Positions 1-12,452 of a stretch of DNA of 64,000 nucleotides are shown here, piece by piece. The notes below the pieces were generated by a model that was not told where the DNA came from, did not search any database, and saw only the letters and a program-made list of their open reading frames with translations. Made by a program: the position numbers and the translations under genes. Location of the stretch: positions 372,001 through 436,000 of the forward strand of contig JAGYIF010000001.1 of NCBI GenBank assembly GCA_018402735.1. Reading direction: 5' to 3'. Each line of letters starts with the position of its first letter. Positions within the stretch are counted from its first letter, which is position 1. This DNA comes from Pelagibacteraceae bacterium. GTDB taxonomy: Bacteria > Pseudomonadota > Alphaproteobacteria > Pelagibacterales > Pelagibacteraceae.

Positions 1-115
1 TGCCCACCAAAGCAGTAAATATCACCAATGACATTACTCTTGGTTTCATCAATTCAAAAAAGCTTTTGAATATATTTGGGAAATTTTTTACCGATGACAA
101 AGATACATCAGACAT
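1..115 (-). CDS. ctaB: Protoheme IX farnesyltransferase (heme O synthase), N-terminal part
   Basis: Only the first 38 codons are in the window; the gene runs off the left edge. It begins with ATG at 115 and contains FELMKPRVMSLVIFTALVG near residues 23-38, the conserved start of the UbiA-type prenyltransferases that farnesylate protoheme to heme O. The product is an inner-membrane enzyme supplying heme O/A to the oxidase encoded just upstream by coxB and coxA on the same strand, separated from coxA by 24 bases. The order coxB-coxA-ctaB is usual in alphaproteobacteria. Family assignment is firm for such a short fragment because of the KPRV motif and the neighbours. Confidence 0.85.
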   Translation of the reverse strand, partial: MSDVSLSSVKNFPNIFKSFFELMKPRVMSLVIFTALVG

Positions 116-139
116 CTATTTTTCCAAGCCTCTTCTCTA

Positions 140-2571
<2,432 letters not shown>

Positions 2572-2673
2572 AATAGTGTTGTTGTTATAGCAAAACAAAG
2601 TATTGTTAACTTTGCGACACTTTGACAAAAAGTATACAAAGTAATCTTAAAATCAATATAGATAATATCTAAA

Positions 2674-4086
2674 ATGAGCACCTTTTTTAACGATACTGAC
2701 CTAACACGCAAAGAAGCTGAACAGCTTGTGTCACAAACCTTGAAAAACTGCGATGATGGAGAGTTATTTTTTGAAAACACTAAAAGCGAGTCTTTTGTAC
2801 TTGATGATAATAAAATCAAAAACACTAGTTACGATAGCTCTATTGGATATGGACTTAGAGCGGTGACAGACGATGTTACGTCTTATTCTCATTCAAATGA
2901 AATTTCTAAAAAATCATTAACGGATGCTTCAAAAAATTTATTATCGAGCTTAAAAAATAAAAATGGAAAATCCGATATCACTCCTCAAAGATCAAATTCT
3001 AAAATGTATTCAGATGCCAATCCTATTCAAGCAAAATCTTTTAGTGAGAAAATATCAATATTAAAAAATGTAGATGAATATTTAAGAAAAAAAGACTCTT
3101 TAGTTAAACAAGTTACTGCCTCCATATCTGGTGAATACCAAGAAATAGAAATTATAAAATCAGACAGCCAAAGTTTTAAGGATATTAGGCCCCTAGTAAG
3201 ATTTAATGTTTCTGTAATGGTTGAAAAAAATGGAAGAAGAGAAACAGGATCATATGGTACGGGAGGTAGAATGAGTTATGATGATTATATTGCCAATCAT
3301 GATTGGAAAAAAGTATGTGATAAAGCATATCAACAGGCAATGATTAATCTTGAAAGCAAAGATGCTCCTGCCGGGGAAATGAAAGTTGTCTTGGGGCCAG
3401 GATGGCCCGGTATATTATTGCATGAAGCAATTGGTCATGGATTGGAAGGAGATTTTAATAGAAAGAAAACTTCTGCGTTTCACAATTTAATGAATCAAAA
3501 AGTTGCAAGTGAACATGTAACTATCGTAGATGACGGTACTGTTGTTAATAGAAGAGGATCTATCACAATTGATGATGAAGGGACTCCTTCTTCAAGAACA
3601 GTGCTTATAGAAAATGGAATCTTAAAAAATTATATGCAAGACAGACTTAATGCCCGTTTAATGAAAACAAAATCAACAGGTAATGGAAGAAGAGAAAGCT
3701 TTGAGTGTGCTCCAATGCCAAGAATGACAAATACTTTTATGTTGGGTGGTAAACATACGCAAGAAGAGATGATCAAGTCTGTTGATAAGGGAATTTTTGC
3801 AGTTTCTTTTGGTGGGGGCCAGGTAGATATTACCAATGGCAAATTTGTTTTTTCATGCACCGAAGCTTATGAAATTAGTAATGGAAAAATTGGATCTCCT
3901 GTAAAGGGTGCTACACTAATTGGTAATGGTCCAGACATACTAACTAAAGTATCCATGGTTGGAAACGATATGCAATTAGATCCTGGTATTGGAACTTGCG
4001 GAAAAAATGGACAATGGGTACCCGTTGGTGTTGGTCAACCCTCTATTTTAGTAGATAAAATAACTGTCGGTGGAACACAACTTTAA
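2674..4086 (+). CDS. tldD: Metalloprotease TldD
   Basis: Zinc-dependent peptidase that works with TldE/PmbA; in E. coli the pair degrades unfolded peptides and matures microcin B17 and antitoxin CcdA. It has 470 residues, the normal length. The HExxxH motif is at H250-E251-H255 (LLHEAIGHGLEGDF) and the likely third zinc ligand is C442 in GIGTCGKNGQ. The partner pmbA lies at 6361-7680 on the same strand, separated by the rsmE/HAD/ubiA interval, so the complex is encoded within 4 kb. The stop overlaps the rsmE stop by four bases in convergent orientation, with no terminator visible. Confidence 0.95.
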   Translation: MSTFFNDTDLTRKEAEQLVSQTLKNCDDGELFFENTKSESFVLDDNKIKNTSYDSSIGYGLRAVTDDVTSYSHSNEISKKSLTDASKNLLSSLKNKNGKSDITPQRSNSKMYSDANPIQAKSFSEKISILKNVDEYLRKKDSLVKQVTASISGEYQEIEIIKSDSQSFKDIRPLVRFNVSVMVEKNGRRETGSYGTGGRMSYDDYIANHDWKKVCDKAYQQAMINLESKDAPAGEMKVVLGPGWPGILLHEAIGHGLEGDFNRKKTSAFHNLMNQKVASEHVTIVDDGTVVNRRGSITIDDEGTPSSRTVLIENGILKNYMQDRLNARLMKTKSTGNGRRESFECAPMPRMTNTFMLGGKHTQEEMIKSVDKGIFAVSFGGGQVDITNGKFVFSCTEAYEISNGKIGSPVKGATLIGNGPDILTKVSMVGNDMQLDPGIGTCGKNGQWVPVGVGQPSILVDKITVGGTQL

Positions 4087-4802
4087 TTTAATAAATAATT
4101 TAACAAGACCAAACTAGCTATTGCTGCTGTTTCCGACCTCAAGATATTTTTGCCTAATGAAAAATTTTTAAATCTTTTATCTTCTTTAATTTGCATTCTT
4201 TCTTGTGATGAAAAATCACCCTCGGGCCCAACTAATAAGATAAATTTACTCTCCTTATTGTTTTGCACTAATTCCTTTAAGTTATTTGCGCTGAAGTTAA
4301 TGTCGGCAAATAAAACTGTTTCTTTACTACCTAGCGAATGAGTAAAATCCTTAAAACTTAATGAATCTAAAAGATCTGGCACACAAAGCTGATCTGATTG
4401 CTCACAAGATTCTATGATTATTTTTTTTAATCTATCTTTGTTAATTTTTCTATTGATAGTGTGATCAGAAATAACCGGAATAAAACTTTTCAATCCTAAT
4501 TCAGTACATTTTTGAATTAAAAAATCTAAACGATGACCTTTGGGGGGACAAAAGGCTAATAAAATATTTTTTGACTTTGACTGATCTCTTGTTTTGTTAC
4601 GTAAAGATATAATAGTTTCTTTTTTAGAGTGGGAAGAAACTAAGCCCAAAAATTCACCTTGGATTCCATTAAACAATAGTAACTCACTGCCAGTATCTAA
4701 CCTCATAACACTACTTATGTAATGAGATTGTTCTCTATTAAGAGTTATTTTACTATTTTCTTCTAGTGTTTCACTTAGAAATATTCTAATTTTTTTCTCC
4801 AT
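4083..4802 (-). CDS. rsmE: 16S rRNA (uracil1498-N3)-methyltransferase
   Basis: SAM-dependent SPOUT methyltransferase that modifies U1498 of 16S rRNA. The frame is open to 4880, but ATG at 4802 (MEKKIRIFLSETL) matches the family N-terminus and gives 239 residues; upstream codons would overlap the divergent HAD gene. The trefoil-knot motifs LLVGPEGDFSSQE (about 190-202) and LGKNILRSETAAI near the C-terminus are both present. The start is only 13 bases from the divergent ATG at 4816, so any promoter overlaps coding sequence. The 3' end overlaps tldD by four bases. Confidence 0.93.
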   Translation of the reverse strand: MEKKIRIFLSETLEENSKITLNREQSHYISSVMRLDTGSELLLFNGIQGEFLGLVSSHSKKETIISLRNKTRDQSKSKNILLAFCPPKGHRLDFLIQKCTELGLKSFIPVISDHTINRKINKDRLKKIIIESCEQSDQLCVPDLLDSLSFKDFTHSLGSKETVLFADINFSANNLKELVQNNKESKFILLVGPEGDFSSQERMQIKEDKRFKNFSLGKNILRSETAAIASLVLLNYLLN

Positions 4803-4815
4803 ACAATTTGTATAT

Positions 4816-5490
4816 ATGAAAAATAAAATTTCGAATATTAAAGTTTGCGCTTTTGATGCGTATGGCACCTGTTTTGACATTAATTCTGCCGCTAAATTAA
4901 TTAAAAATAAAATTGGAGAATCTTGGCTGGATTTTTCTAATACGTGGAGAACAACTCAGCTAGAATATACTTGGCTCAGAAGCTTAATGAAAAACCATAA
5001 AGATTTCTGGAAAGTTACAATAGATTCTTTAGATTACGCAATGAAAGTTCATGGTATCAAATCAAAATACAAAAAAGAACTTTTACAACTATACAAAAAA
5101 TTAGAAGTTTACCCTGAATTAAAAAATGTTCTTGAATACCTTAAGGAAAAAAAAATAAAATGCTGTATTCTTTCTAATGGAACACCAAAGTTATTAAAAC
5201 AGCTAACTAAACAAGCTAAAATAGAACATTTTTTTGATTCTTTAATTTCTATAGAAAAAGTGAAAATTTTCAAACCTCATCCAAAAGTTTATCAGCAAGT
5301 TACAAAAAAATATTCTTGCAAGCCTCAACAAGTTTGTTTTTTAAGCTCTAATAGCTGGGATGTGGTTGGTTCTAGATCTTATGGTTTTCAATCTATTTGG
5401 GTCAATAGATCAAATAAAAATTTCGACAATTTGGATTTTAAACCAATAAAAACTATTCAAGACTTACGACAACTTAAAAATCTTTTGTAG
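4816..5490 (+). CDS. HAD-superfamily haloacid dehalogenase type II
   Basis: 224 residues with all type II (S)-2-haloacid dehalogenase signatures: nucleophile D14 in AFDAYGTCFD, substrate-carboxylate arginine R45 in WRTTQLEYTWLRSLM, motif II S120-N121 (CILSNGT), motif III K153 (KIFKPHP) and motif IV SSNSWDVVGSRSYG near 177-190. Known members hydrolyse short-chain 2-haloalkanoates to 2-hydroxyacids; the true substrate here cannot be read from sequence. It starts 13 bases from divergent rsmE and is followed 20 bases later by ubiA, so it may lead the (+) strand run ubiA-pmbA-msbA-waaA-lpxK-lpxL. Linkage to those lipid genes looks like packing rather than shared function. Confidence 0.88.
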   Translation: MKNKISNIKVCAFDAYGTCFDINSAAKLIKNKIGESWLDFSNTWRTTQLEYTWLRSLMKNHKDFWKVTIDSLDYAMKVHGIKSKYKKELLQLYKKLEVYPELKNVLEYLKEKKIKCCILSNGTPKLLKQLTKQAKIEHFFDSLISIEKVKIFKPHPKVYQQVTKKYSCKPQQVCFLSSNSWDVVGSRSYGFQSIWVNRSNKNFDNLDFKPIKTIQDLRQLKNLL

Positions 5491-5510
5491 AAAAAATCTA
5501 ATCATTAATA

Positions 5511-6368
5511 ATGTGGGAATATATAAAACTTCTAAGACTTGATAAACCCACTGGAATTTTTTTACTTTTTTGGCCTTGTGCTTGGGGGCTTGCGATAGGT
5601 AGCTCGGTTATTGATGATAGCGTTATATTTTATAAATATTTATTATTATTTTTTTTGGGATCGTGTTTTATGAGAAGTGCTGGATGTGTATATAATGACA
5701 TTGTTGACCGAAAAATAGATGCAAAAGTATCCAGAACCAAATCAAGGCCAATAGCAAAAGGAACTATTTCTGTGACAACTGGATGGATGATTATCTTGTT
5801 ATTAATATTTTTTTCAATACTTATATTGATTCAATTCAATCTAAACTCTATCATTTTTGGATTAAGTTCAGGTTTACTAGTGATTGCATATCCATTTATG
5901 AAAAGAATAACTTATTGGCCTCAACTATTTTTGGGAATAACATTTAATTGGGGAGTAATTTTGGCATGGTTAGTTCTAGAAAATAAATTTTCTTTAACTC
6001 CTCTGGCATTATATTCATCAGCTATTTTTTGGACACTTGGATATGACACCATTTATGGGATGCAGGATATTAAAGATGATTTAAAAATAGGTGTTAAATC
6101 AACATCTATCAAATTTAAGAAAAAAATAAAAACTTTCTTGTTGGTTTGTTACTCAATATCTACTTCTTTATTGTTATTATCTCTTGCATTATTGGACGCG
6201 AATTTTATTTTTTTTATTATGGCTATGCTATCTAGTTGCATTCTATTTGCTCAAGTTCTTAAATATGAGGAAGAAAATACAGAGAAAAACTCTAAATTAT
6301 TTGCATTAAACAATTATTATGGTTTATCTATATTTCTCACACTAATGTTAACAATTAGACATGGTTAA
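5511..6368 (+). CDS. ubiA: 4-hydroxybenzoate polyprenyltransferase
   Basis: Integral membrane prenyltransferase that attaches the polyprenyl tail to 4-hydroxybenzoate in ubiquinone synthesis. 285 residues. Both Mg-diphosphate-binding Asp motifs are visible: N62-D63-IV-D66-R-KI-D70 and D179-TIYGMQ-D186-IKDD. The N-terminus (LLRLDKPTGIFLLFWPCAWG) is typical of the proteobacterial UbiA family and argues against heme or chlorophyll prenyltransferases. The gene overlaps pmbA by eight bases, implying translational coupling. Confidence 0.94.
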   Translation: MWEYIKLLRLDKPTGIFLLFWPCAWGLAIGSSVIDDSVIFYKYLLLFFLGSCFMRSAGCVYNDIVDRKIDAKVSRTKSRPIAKGTISVTTGWMIILLLIFFSILILIQFNLNSIIFGLSSGLLVIAYPFMKRITYWPQLFLGITFNWGVILAWLVLENKFSLTPLALYSSAIFWTLGYDTIYGMQDIKDDLKIGVKSTSIKFKKKIKTFLLVCYSISTSLLLLSLALLDANFIFFIMAMLSSCILFAQVLKYEEENTEKNSKLFALNNYYGLSIFLTLMLTIRHG

Positions 6369-7680
6369 AGATAAAATATTTTTAGAAAAAATTTCTCAAT
6401 TTTGTTTAGATAAGGCAAAAAAATTTGGTGCAACAAACTGCGAAGTAATAGTTAGCAACTCTATTTCGGAAAGTGTTTCTTTTCGTAACAAAAAATTAGA
6501 TCATTCCGAAAGATCAGATAACTTATCAATAGGTCTTACAACATATATAGGAAAAAAAAGATCTAATGTATCCTCTTCTAACACCAAAGAAGAAGAGGTT
6601 ACTACTCTGATCGAAAGATGTGTTGAAATGACTAAAATTACACCAGAAGATCCTCATGTCTCTATGCCTGATAAAAATTACTTAGCTAAAGAAGACCTGG
6701 CTCTAAACTTATTTGACGAAAAACATATTACAACGGAAAATAAAATTGATTTTTTAAAAGAAATGGAAGAAGAGGCATTTAAAAATGATAAAATCACCAA
6801 CTCAAATGGTTGTTCTTTTTCAGAAACGAAATCTAACTTTGTTTTAGCAAATAGTCTTGGTTTCTCAAAAGGCTACAAGAGTTCTATGTTTTCAGCTGGT
6901 TGTGCTGTTGTTGCTGAGAGTAAAGGTTTAATGGAGACGGACTATGAATACTCAACTAAAAGATTTTCTACTAAACTATTATCATCAAAAAAAATAGGTT
7001 TGTCTGCAGCAAACAGGGCTATTCGCAGACTAGATGCAAAAAAAATAAATAGCGCAAAACTACCAGTATTATTTGATAAACGAATATCAAGAAGTCTGCT
7101 CTCAAGTTTTGCTAGTGCAATATCTGGTTCTGCATTTTCAAGAGGAACTACTTTTCTAAAAAATAAACTTAATGAGCGGATATTTTCTGATGACATTTAT
7201 ATTTATGACGATCCTTTAATAGAGTCTGGATTGGGGTCTCAACATTTTGACTCCGAAGGTGTTGCAAGTAATAAAATAGAGTTAGTAAAAAAAGGAGAGT
7301 TAAAAAATATTTTTCTAGATACTTATCATGCAAACATTTTAAAAATGCAGACTAATGGACGTAGCGGAGGTAGCACTAATTTATTTTTTGAAAATGGAAA
7401 AATTTCACTTGAAAATATAATAGCTGATCACAAACGTGCGCTCTACATCACAGACCTCATTGGCCGCGGTTCTGACATAATTACCGGAGATTACAGTGTT
7501 GGTGCATCTGGCATAATGATTGAAAATGGAGAATTGAGATACGCTGTTAATGAAATTACTATTGCCGGTAATTTGATGCAAATGTACAAAAATATGACTT
7601 TAGCTGATGATCTGGAGTTTATTTACTCAACTAATTCACCGTCTATATTAATTAATGAAATGACCATAGCGGGCAAATAA
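6361..7680 (+). CDS. pmbA: Metalloprotease-like subunit PmbA/TldE
   Basis: 439 residues, partner of TldD. As in the family, the HExxxH zinc motif is absent, so this is the non-metal-binding half of the heterodimer. Recognisable segments include GLTTYIGKKRSNVSSSN near 60-76 and the conserved C-terminal half with GRSGGSTNLFFENG, LIGRGSDIITGDYSVGASG and LINEMTIAGK. It overlaps ubiA upstream by eight bases and shares TAATG with the next gene. In many alphaproteobacteria pmbA lies near waaA and lpxK, as it does here. Confidence 0.93.
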   Translation: MVKDKIFLEKISQFCLDKAKKFGATNCEVIVSNSISESVSFRNKKLDHSERSDNLSIGLTTYIGKKRSNVSSSNTKEEEVTTLIERCVEMTKITPEDPHVSMPDKNYLAKEDLALNLFDEKHITTENKIDFLKEMEEEAFKNDKITNSNGCSFSETKSNFVLANSLGFSKGYKSSMFSAGCAVVAESKGLMETDYEYSTKRFSTKLLSSKKIGLSAANRAIRRLDAKKINSAKLPVLFDKRISRSLLSSFASAISGSAFSRGTTFLKNKLNERIFSDDIYIYDDPLIESGLGSQHFDSEGVASNKIELVKKGELKNIFLDTYHANILKMQTNGRSGGSTNLFFENGKISLENIIADHKRALYITDLIGRGSDIITGDYSVGASGIMIENGELRYAVNEITIAGNLMQMYKNMTLADDLEFIYSTNSPSILINEMTIAGK

Positions 7681-9413
7681 TGAACAAATTAGATCTAATT
7701 AAAAGAATTTTTAGAACTCAAGTAAAAAGACACCTGACTCAATTCATTGTTATTTTTTTATTTATAATTATTTCAGCAGTGGCAACTTCGGCAGTTGCTT
7801 GGTTACTTGATCCTGCAATCAAAAAAATATTTATTGAAAAAAATAGAACGCTTCTAGTTATTATACCTGCATTGATAATTTTAGCTTTTGTTATTAAATC
7901 TATATCAACTTACATCATCAGAATTAAAACTATAAAAATTTCATTTAATATAATAAAAAATATTCAAATTCTCATGGCTGATAAGATTTTAAAATCAGAC
8001 ACATCTTTTATAATAAGCAAACATTCAGGAAAATTTATTTCCAACTTCACTAATGACACACAAATTTTATTAAATGTTATTAATGGTATTGCAATTACTT
8101 CCGTAAAAGAATTTGTTACTTTAATAGCATTGCTTGGTTTAATGTTTTACCAAAATTGGCAGCTAAGTATTTTGGCCATCATAATGATACCTGTTGCTGC
8201 ATTCTTTTCAAAAAAATTTGGAAAAAGAATGAAGAAATTTGTAAATCAAAGTCTTCAAGCTAGCGAGGTCTTTACAAAATTTTTATCAGAAATATTAAAA
8301 TCAACTACCATTATTAAAATATTTCAAAAAGAAGATAAAGAGTTAGATAATTTTAAAAATGTTATTGAAGATAGAGTTGAAAAAATGACTCAGGTAGAAA
8401 GAACTAGACTTGGTGCAACTCCAATTATGGAGACAATTACAGGAATTGCAATTGCTATTGTTGTTTTTGCAGGTGGTTATTTAAGTATTAAAGATGAAAT
8501 AGAAGTAGGAAGTTTTTTTTCATTTCTGACCGCATTGATGCTAGCTTATCAACCAGTAAGAGCACTAGCGAGTGTAAATATTGGAATCAATGAGGGACTT
8601 ATTGCTGCAAAAAGAATTTATGAGTTATTAGATAATCAAAACAATATTTCTAACGATCCTAAAAAAAATAATCTCGTTATTAAAAATAAGAATATTGCAT
8701 TTGAAAATGTAAGCTTTATTTATCCTGATGGAACGCAAGCTCTTAGAAATATTACATTTTCAATCAAAGGTGGTAGCACAATAGCATTAGTTGGAAAAAG
8801 TGGTTCTGGAAAATCCAGTTTTATTAATTTAATACCAAGATTTTATAATATCAGCGAAGGAAAGATTAGCATTGATGAGCAAAATATTAATGAGGTAAAT
8901 CTTTCATCTCTAAGAAAAGAAATTGCCCTAGTCTCGCAAGAAACCGTATTGTTTGATGATACGGTAGAAGCAAACATAAGATATGGTCGATTAGATGCTA
9001 GTAAAGAAGAAGTTTTGGCTGCAAGTAAGAACGCTGCTGCTGACGAGTTTATTAAAGAATTGCCAAATGGCTACTCAACAATAATTGGTGAAAATGGAGT
9101 TAAGCTATCGGGGGGTCAAAAACAAAGAATTTCAATTGCAAGGGCAATGCTTAAAAATAGCTCCATTATATTACTTGATGAAGCAACATCAGCTCTAGAT
9201 TCTGAGTCTGAGACAAAAATAAAATATGCGGTTGATAATCTAATTAAAAATAGAACTACCATTATTATAGCTCACAGGTTGTCTACAATTAAAAATGCAA
9301 ATAAAATCTTAGTATTGTCTGATGGTAACTTAGTTTCGGAAGGCACCCATAATGAATTAATAGAGAAATCGGAATTATATAAAAAATTATATAACCAGGA
9401 AATCGTTGAATAG
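7680..9413 (+). CDS. MsbA-family ABC transporter (lipid A-core flippase-like)
   Basis: 577-residue half-transporter with an N-terminal six-helix exporter domain (about 1-320) and a C-terminal ATPase. Walker A GKSGSGKSS lies near 372, signature LSGGQKQR near 475, Walker B IILLDEATSALD near 495 and the H-loop AHRLST near 530. Family knowledge and position directly before waaA, lpxK and an lpxL-like gene make lipid A-core export the best guess; other lipid exporters of this family cannot be excluded. The start codon overlaps the pmbA stop (TAATG). Complete, no missing motif. Confidence 0.87.
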   Translation: MNKLDLIKRIFRTQVKRHLTQFIVIFLFIIISAVATSAVAWLLDPAIKKIFIEKNRTLLVIIPALIILAFVIKSISTYIIRIKTIKISFNIIKNIQILMADKILKSDTSFIISKHSGKFISNFTNDTQILLNVINGIAITSVKEFVTLIALLGLMFYQNWQLSILAIIMIPVAAFFSKKFGKRMKKFVNQSLQASEVFTKFLSEILKSTTIIKIFQKEDKELDNFKNVIEDRVEKMTQVERTRLGATPIMETITGIAIAIVVFAGGYLSIKDEIEVGSFFSFLTALMLAYQPVRALASVNIGINEGLIAAKRIYELLDNQNNISNDPKKNNLVIKNKNIAFENVSFIYPDGTQALRNITFSIKGGSTIALVGKSGSGKSSFINLIPRFYNISEGKISIDEQNINEVNLSSLRKEIALVSQETVLFDDTVEANIRYGRLDASKEEVLAASKNAAADEFIKELPNGYSTIIGENGVKLSGGQKQRISIARAMLKNSSIILLDEATSALDSESETKIKYAVDNLIKNRTTIIIAHRLSTIKNANKILVLSDGNLVSEGTHNELIEKSELYKKLYNQEIVE

Positions 9414-9418
9414 ATTAC

Positions 9419-10651
9419 ATGCACGTATTATATGTATGCTTAAGTTATTTTTTTCACATTTTTTCAAAATTTTACTTAAATATCCGTATTTTAAAAAACA
9501 AAGAAGATCCACTGCGATACAAAGAAAAACTTGGATTTTATACAATTAAAAATGATAAGCCTGTAATATGGTTTCACGCATCAAGCCTAGGAGAGATTAA
9601 ATCTATTATTCCAATAATACTTCATTACGAATCCAAGATAGATGACAGAATATTAGTTACCACGACAACCCTTAGTTCTGCAAAGTACTGTTCTGATATT
9701 TTTAAAAATAAATCAAATATAATTCATCAATTTTTCCCATTCGACACCCCCATAGTAATTGAAAGATTTTTAAAACACTGGAAACCAAAAATTTCTGTAA
9801 TTACAGAATCTGAACTATGGCCAAATATGATTTTTAAAACTAAAAAAATTTCTAAACTAATATTGCTTAATGCAAGGCTTTCTAAAAAATCTTTTTTTAA
9901 ATGGAAAATAATTAAATCATTTGCAAAAAAAATATTTAGTCAATTTGATTCTATTGCGTCTCAAAGCAGAGAGACAAAATCTTTTATTGAGTTTTTCAAT
10001 ATCGATAATATTCATTTTTTTGGAAATCTTAAATTTGCCTCTCTTAATGATAAACTAACTAAAAATATTTTTAATTTTGAAAAAAAGGTTAATTTTTCTT
10101 GGATTGCAATGAGTACTCACAGTGGCGAAGAGAAGTTTGTAATTAATACTATCAAAAATTTAAAAAAAGAAAAAATTTCTTCTCAATGTATTCTCATACC
10201 AAGACATATAAATAGAATTGATAAAATTACTTATTTAATAAAAGCTAACAACTTAACTTATCAACTTAAAAGTACAGATCCAATACCACTTGAAGATAAG
10301 GACATATATATTTTGAACTCGTATGGTGACACTAAAGAAGTATTTGAAAAAATTAATTTAGTTTTTTTAGGTGGTTCTATTATTGCGCATGGCGGTCAAA
10401 ATCCACTTGAACCAGCAAGAGAGGGGTGCTTTGTATTTCATGGACCTTATATTTATAATTTTACCGAGATATATGATTTTTTAAGTGATAATGGCATATC
10501 ATCTCTAGTAACATCGGAGCAATCTCTAGCTGAACAACTAATTAGTAAATTTACAAAGCAGGCTGATAATGAAAAGTTCAAAGAAACTATACAAAAATAT
10601 AGTCAAAAAATATTGCTAGATCACATCAACTACCTTAATTCTTTTATTTAA
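9419..10651 (+). CDS. waaA: 3-deoxy-D-manno-octulosonic acid (Kdo) transferase
   Basis: Membrane-anchored GT30 glycosyltransferase that adds Kdo to lipid IVA, the first core step of LPS synthesis. 410 residues, close to the family norm. The N-terminal anchor is followed by HASSLGEIKSI (about 53-63; E59 corresponds to the conserved catalytic Glu), and the C-terminal domain contains the family hallmark GGSIIAHGGQNPLEPA. It starts five bases after the msbA-like stop and ends three bases before lpxK. Whether it is mono- or bifunctional cannot be told from sequence. Confidence 0.93.
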   Translation: MHVLYVCLSYFFHIFSKFYLNIRILKNKEDPLRYKEKLGFYTIKNDKPVIWFHASSLGEIKSIIPIILHYESKIDDRILVTTTTLSSAKYCSDIFKNKSNIIHQFFPFDTPIVIERFLKHWKPKISVITESELWPNMIFKTKKISKLILLNARLSKKSFFKWKIIKSFAKKIFSQFDSIASQSRETKSFIEFFNIDNIHFFGNLKFASLNDKLTKNIFNFEKKVNFSWIAMSTHSGEEKFVINTIKNLKKEKISSQCILIPRHINRIDKITYLIKANNLTYQLKSTDPIPLEDKDIYILNSYGDTKEVFEKINLVFLGGSIIAHGGQNPLEPAREGCFVFHGPYIYNFTEIYDFLSDNGISSLVTSEQSLAEQLISKFTKQADNEKFKETIQKYSQKILLDHINYLNSFI

Positions 10652-10654
10652 AGA

Positions 10655-11587
10655 ATGAACCTAAATAAACCGGCATTTTGGGATTTAAAAAATTTCAACA
10701 TATGGCCAATATTACTTCTGCCCATAACTTTTTTATATTCATTAATTGTATTTATTAAGAGAATCGTAAGTGTTGAAAAAAAACTAAATATAAAAGTTAT
10801 CTGTATTGGCAACATTTACATAGGTGGTACAGGAAAAACACCTTTGACAATTAAGATTGCATCTCTTTTGCAGGGTAAAATGAAAATAGCTGTTGTTAAA
10901 AAAGAATATTCGTATCTTCAAGATGAAATTTTATTATTAAAAAAAAATTGTAAAGTTTTTGTGAACAAATCTAGAAGACTGGCAATTCAACAAGCAATTA
11001 ATGAAGGATATGATTTAGTTATTTTAGATGATGGATTTCAAGACATGACAATTAAAAAAGATCTTTCCATTATTTGCTTTAGTTCAAAGCAAGGAATTGG
11101 AAATGGATTTACATTTCCTAGTGGTCCATTACGAGAATCCTTAGCAAGACTAAAATATGCAGATATGGTTTTTATAAATGGCGATTTAAATCCAGAGTTA
11201 GAAAAAAAAATAAAACTATATAACAAATATTTAGAAGTGTTTTATTCACGATATTCTATTTTAGATATAAAAAAATATAATAATAAAAAGTATTTTGCGT
11301 TTTCTGGTATAGGAAATAATATAAATTTATTAAATTTACTAAAAAAAAATAAAATTAACGTTGTAGATCATAAATTTTTTCCTGACCACTATTCCTACAA
11401 TGAATCTGACATTAATTCATTAAAAGAAAAAGCAAAAAAAAATAGCTTACAATTGCTAACTACTGAAAAAGATTTTTTAAGATTAGATGATGTTGCAAAA
11501 AAAGATATAGAATATGTCAATACAGAATTGATTATCAATAATGAAGAACGTTTAATGAAAAAAATTATTTCTTATGAAAATAATTAA
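10655..11587 (+). CDS. lpxK: Tetraacyldisaccharide 4'-kinase
   Basis: Phosphorylates the lipid A disaccharide at the 4' position at the inner membrane. 310 residues with an N-terminal membrane helix (about 17-37), a P-loop GGTGKTP at 57-63, the DDGFQD motif at 125-130, and FFPDHYSY and TTEKDF in the C-terminal half. It overlaps the following acyltransferase by 14 bases. Operon context (msbA-like, waaA, acyltransferase) agrees fully. Confidence 0.94.
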   Translation: MNLNKPAFWDLKNFNIWPILLLPITFLYSLIVFIKRIVSVEKKLNIKVICIGNIYIGGTGKTPLTIKIASLLQGKMKIAVVKKEYSYLQDEILLLKKNCKVFVNKSRRLAIQQAINEGYDLVILDDGFQDMTIKKDLSIICFSSKQGIGNGFTFPSGPLRESLARLKYADMVFINGDLNPELEKKIKLYNKYLEVFYSRYSILDIKKYNNKKYFAFSGIGNNINLLNLLKKNKINVVDHKFFPDHYSYNESDINSLKEKAKKNSLQLLTTEKDFLRLDDVAKKDIEYVNTELIINNEERLMKKIISYENN

Positions 11588-12452
11588 ATATTTTTTTGAA
11601 TTTATTATTATTATTTTACTATTTTTAATATTTAAAATAGTGGGCCGAAAAATATCTTCAGAACTAGGATGTTTCATTTTTAAAATTTTTGGTTCCTACT
11701 TTAGGTCTAAAGAAAGAATATTTTCGAATTTTAAAAAAGCCTTTCCCAATATGGGCAGCGATTTGCAAAAAAAATACATTGAAGAAATGTGGTGTAATTT
11801 TGGACGAACTTTTTCTGAGTATGTATATTTAAAACAATTTAGAAAGTATCCAGAACTTCATATAAAAATAAATGGTGTAGATATTTTAGAAACTATAAAA
11901 TCAAAAAATAGGCCAACTGTTTTTATTTCTGGGCATTTTGCAAATTTTGAATTAATGGCTATGGAATTAGATAGAAAACACTTGAATATTGCAGCAGTTT
12001 ATAGACCATTGAACAATATATTTCTTAACCCTCTAATGGAATATTGGAGAAAAAAATATATTTGTACAAATCAAATTCCAAAAAAAATACCAGGAAAATT
12101 AGGAGACGGAACAAGGGAATTATTGAGAGCAATACATAAAAAAACGAACATTGCTGTAATGGTGGATCAAAGTATTACCCAAGGGGAAAAAATAAATTTT
12201 TTTAATGAACCAGCGTTCACAACCTCTATTCCTTCTCAATTAGTGCTAAAATACAATTATCAAATTGTTCCCATTTCAATCTTAAGAGAAAACAAGCATA
12301 GCTTTGTTATGAATGTTCATAACCCTATCATTATTGATAAAATAATTGATACAGAATTAAGCATTGGTGAAAAAATCAATAAAGAAATAGAAAAAATGAT
12401 TCTAAAAAATCCTGGTCAGTGGATATGGACTCACAATCGTTGGAAAATTTAA
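11574..12452 (+). CDS. Lipid A biosynthesis (lauroyl) acyltransferase, LpxL/HtrB-like
   Basis: 292 residues with one N-terminal membrane helix (about 8-22) and the HX4E acyltransferase motif H121-FANF-E126. Members transfer a secondary acyl chain from acyl-ACP to Kdo2-lipid IVA. Only one such gene is seen here, so whether it acts as LpxL or LpxM is open. It is last in the (+) strand LPS run, overlaps lpxK by 14 bases, and its stop overlaps the convergent M23 peptidase stop by four bases without an intervening terminator. Confidence 0.88.
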   Translation: MKIIKYFFEFIIIILLFLIFKIVGRKISSELGCFIFKIFGSYFRSKERIFSNFKKAFPNMGSDLQKKYIEEMWCNFGRTFSEYVYLKQFRKYPELHIKINGVDILETIKSKNRPTVFISGHFANFELMAMELDRKHLNIAAVYRPLNNIFLNPLMEYWRKKYICTNQIPKKIPGKLGDGTRELLRAIHKKTNIAVMVDQSITQGEKINFFNEPAFTTSIPSQLVLKYNYQIVPISILRENKHSFVMNVHNPIIIDKIIDTELSIGEKINKEIEKMILKNPGQWIWTHNRWKI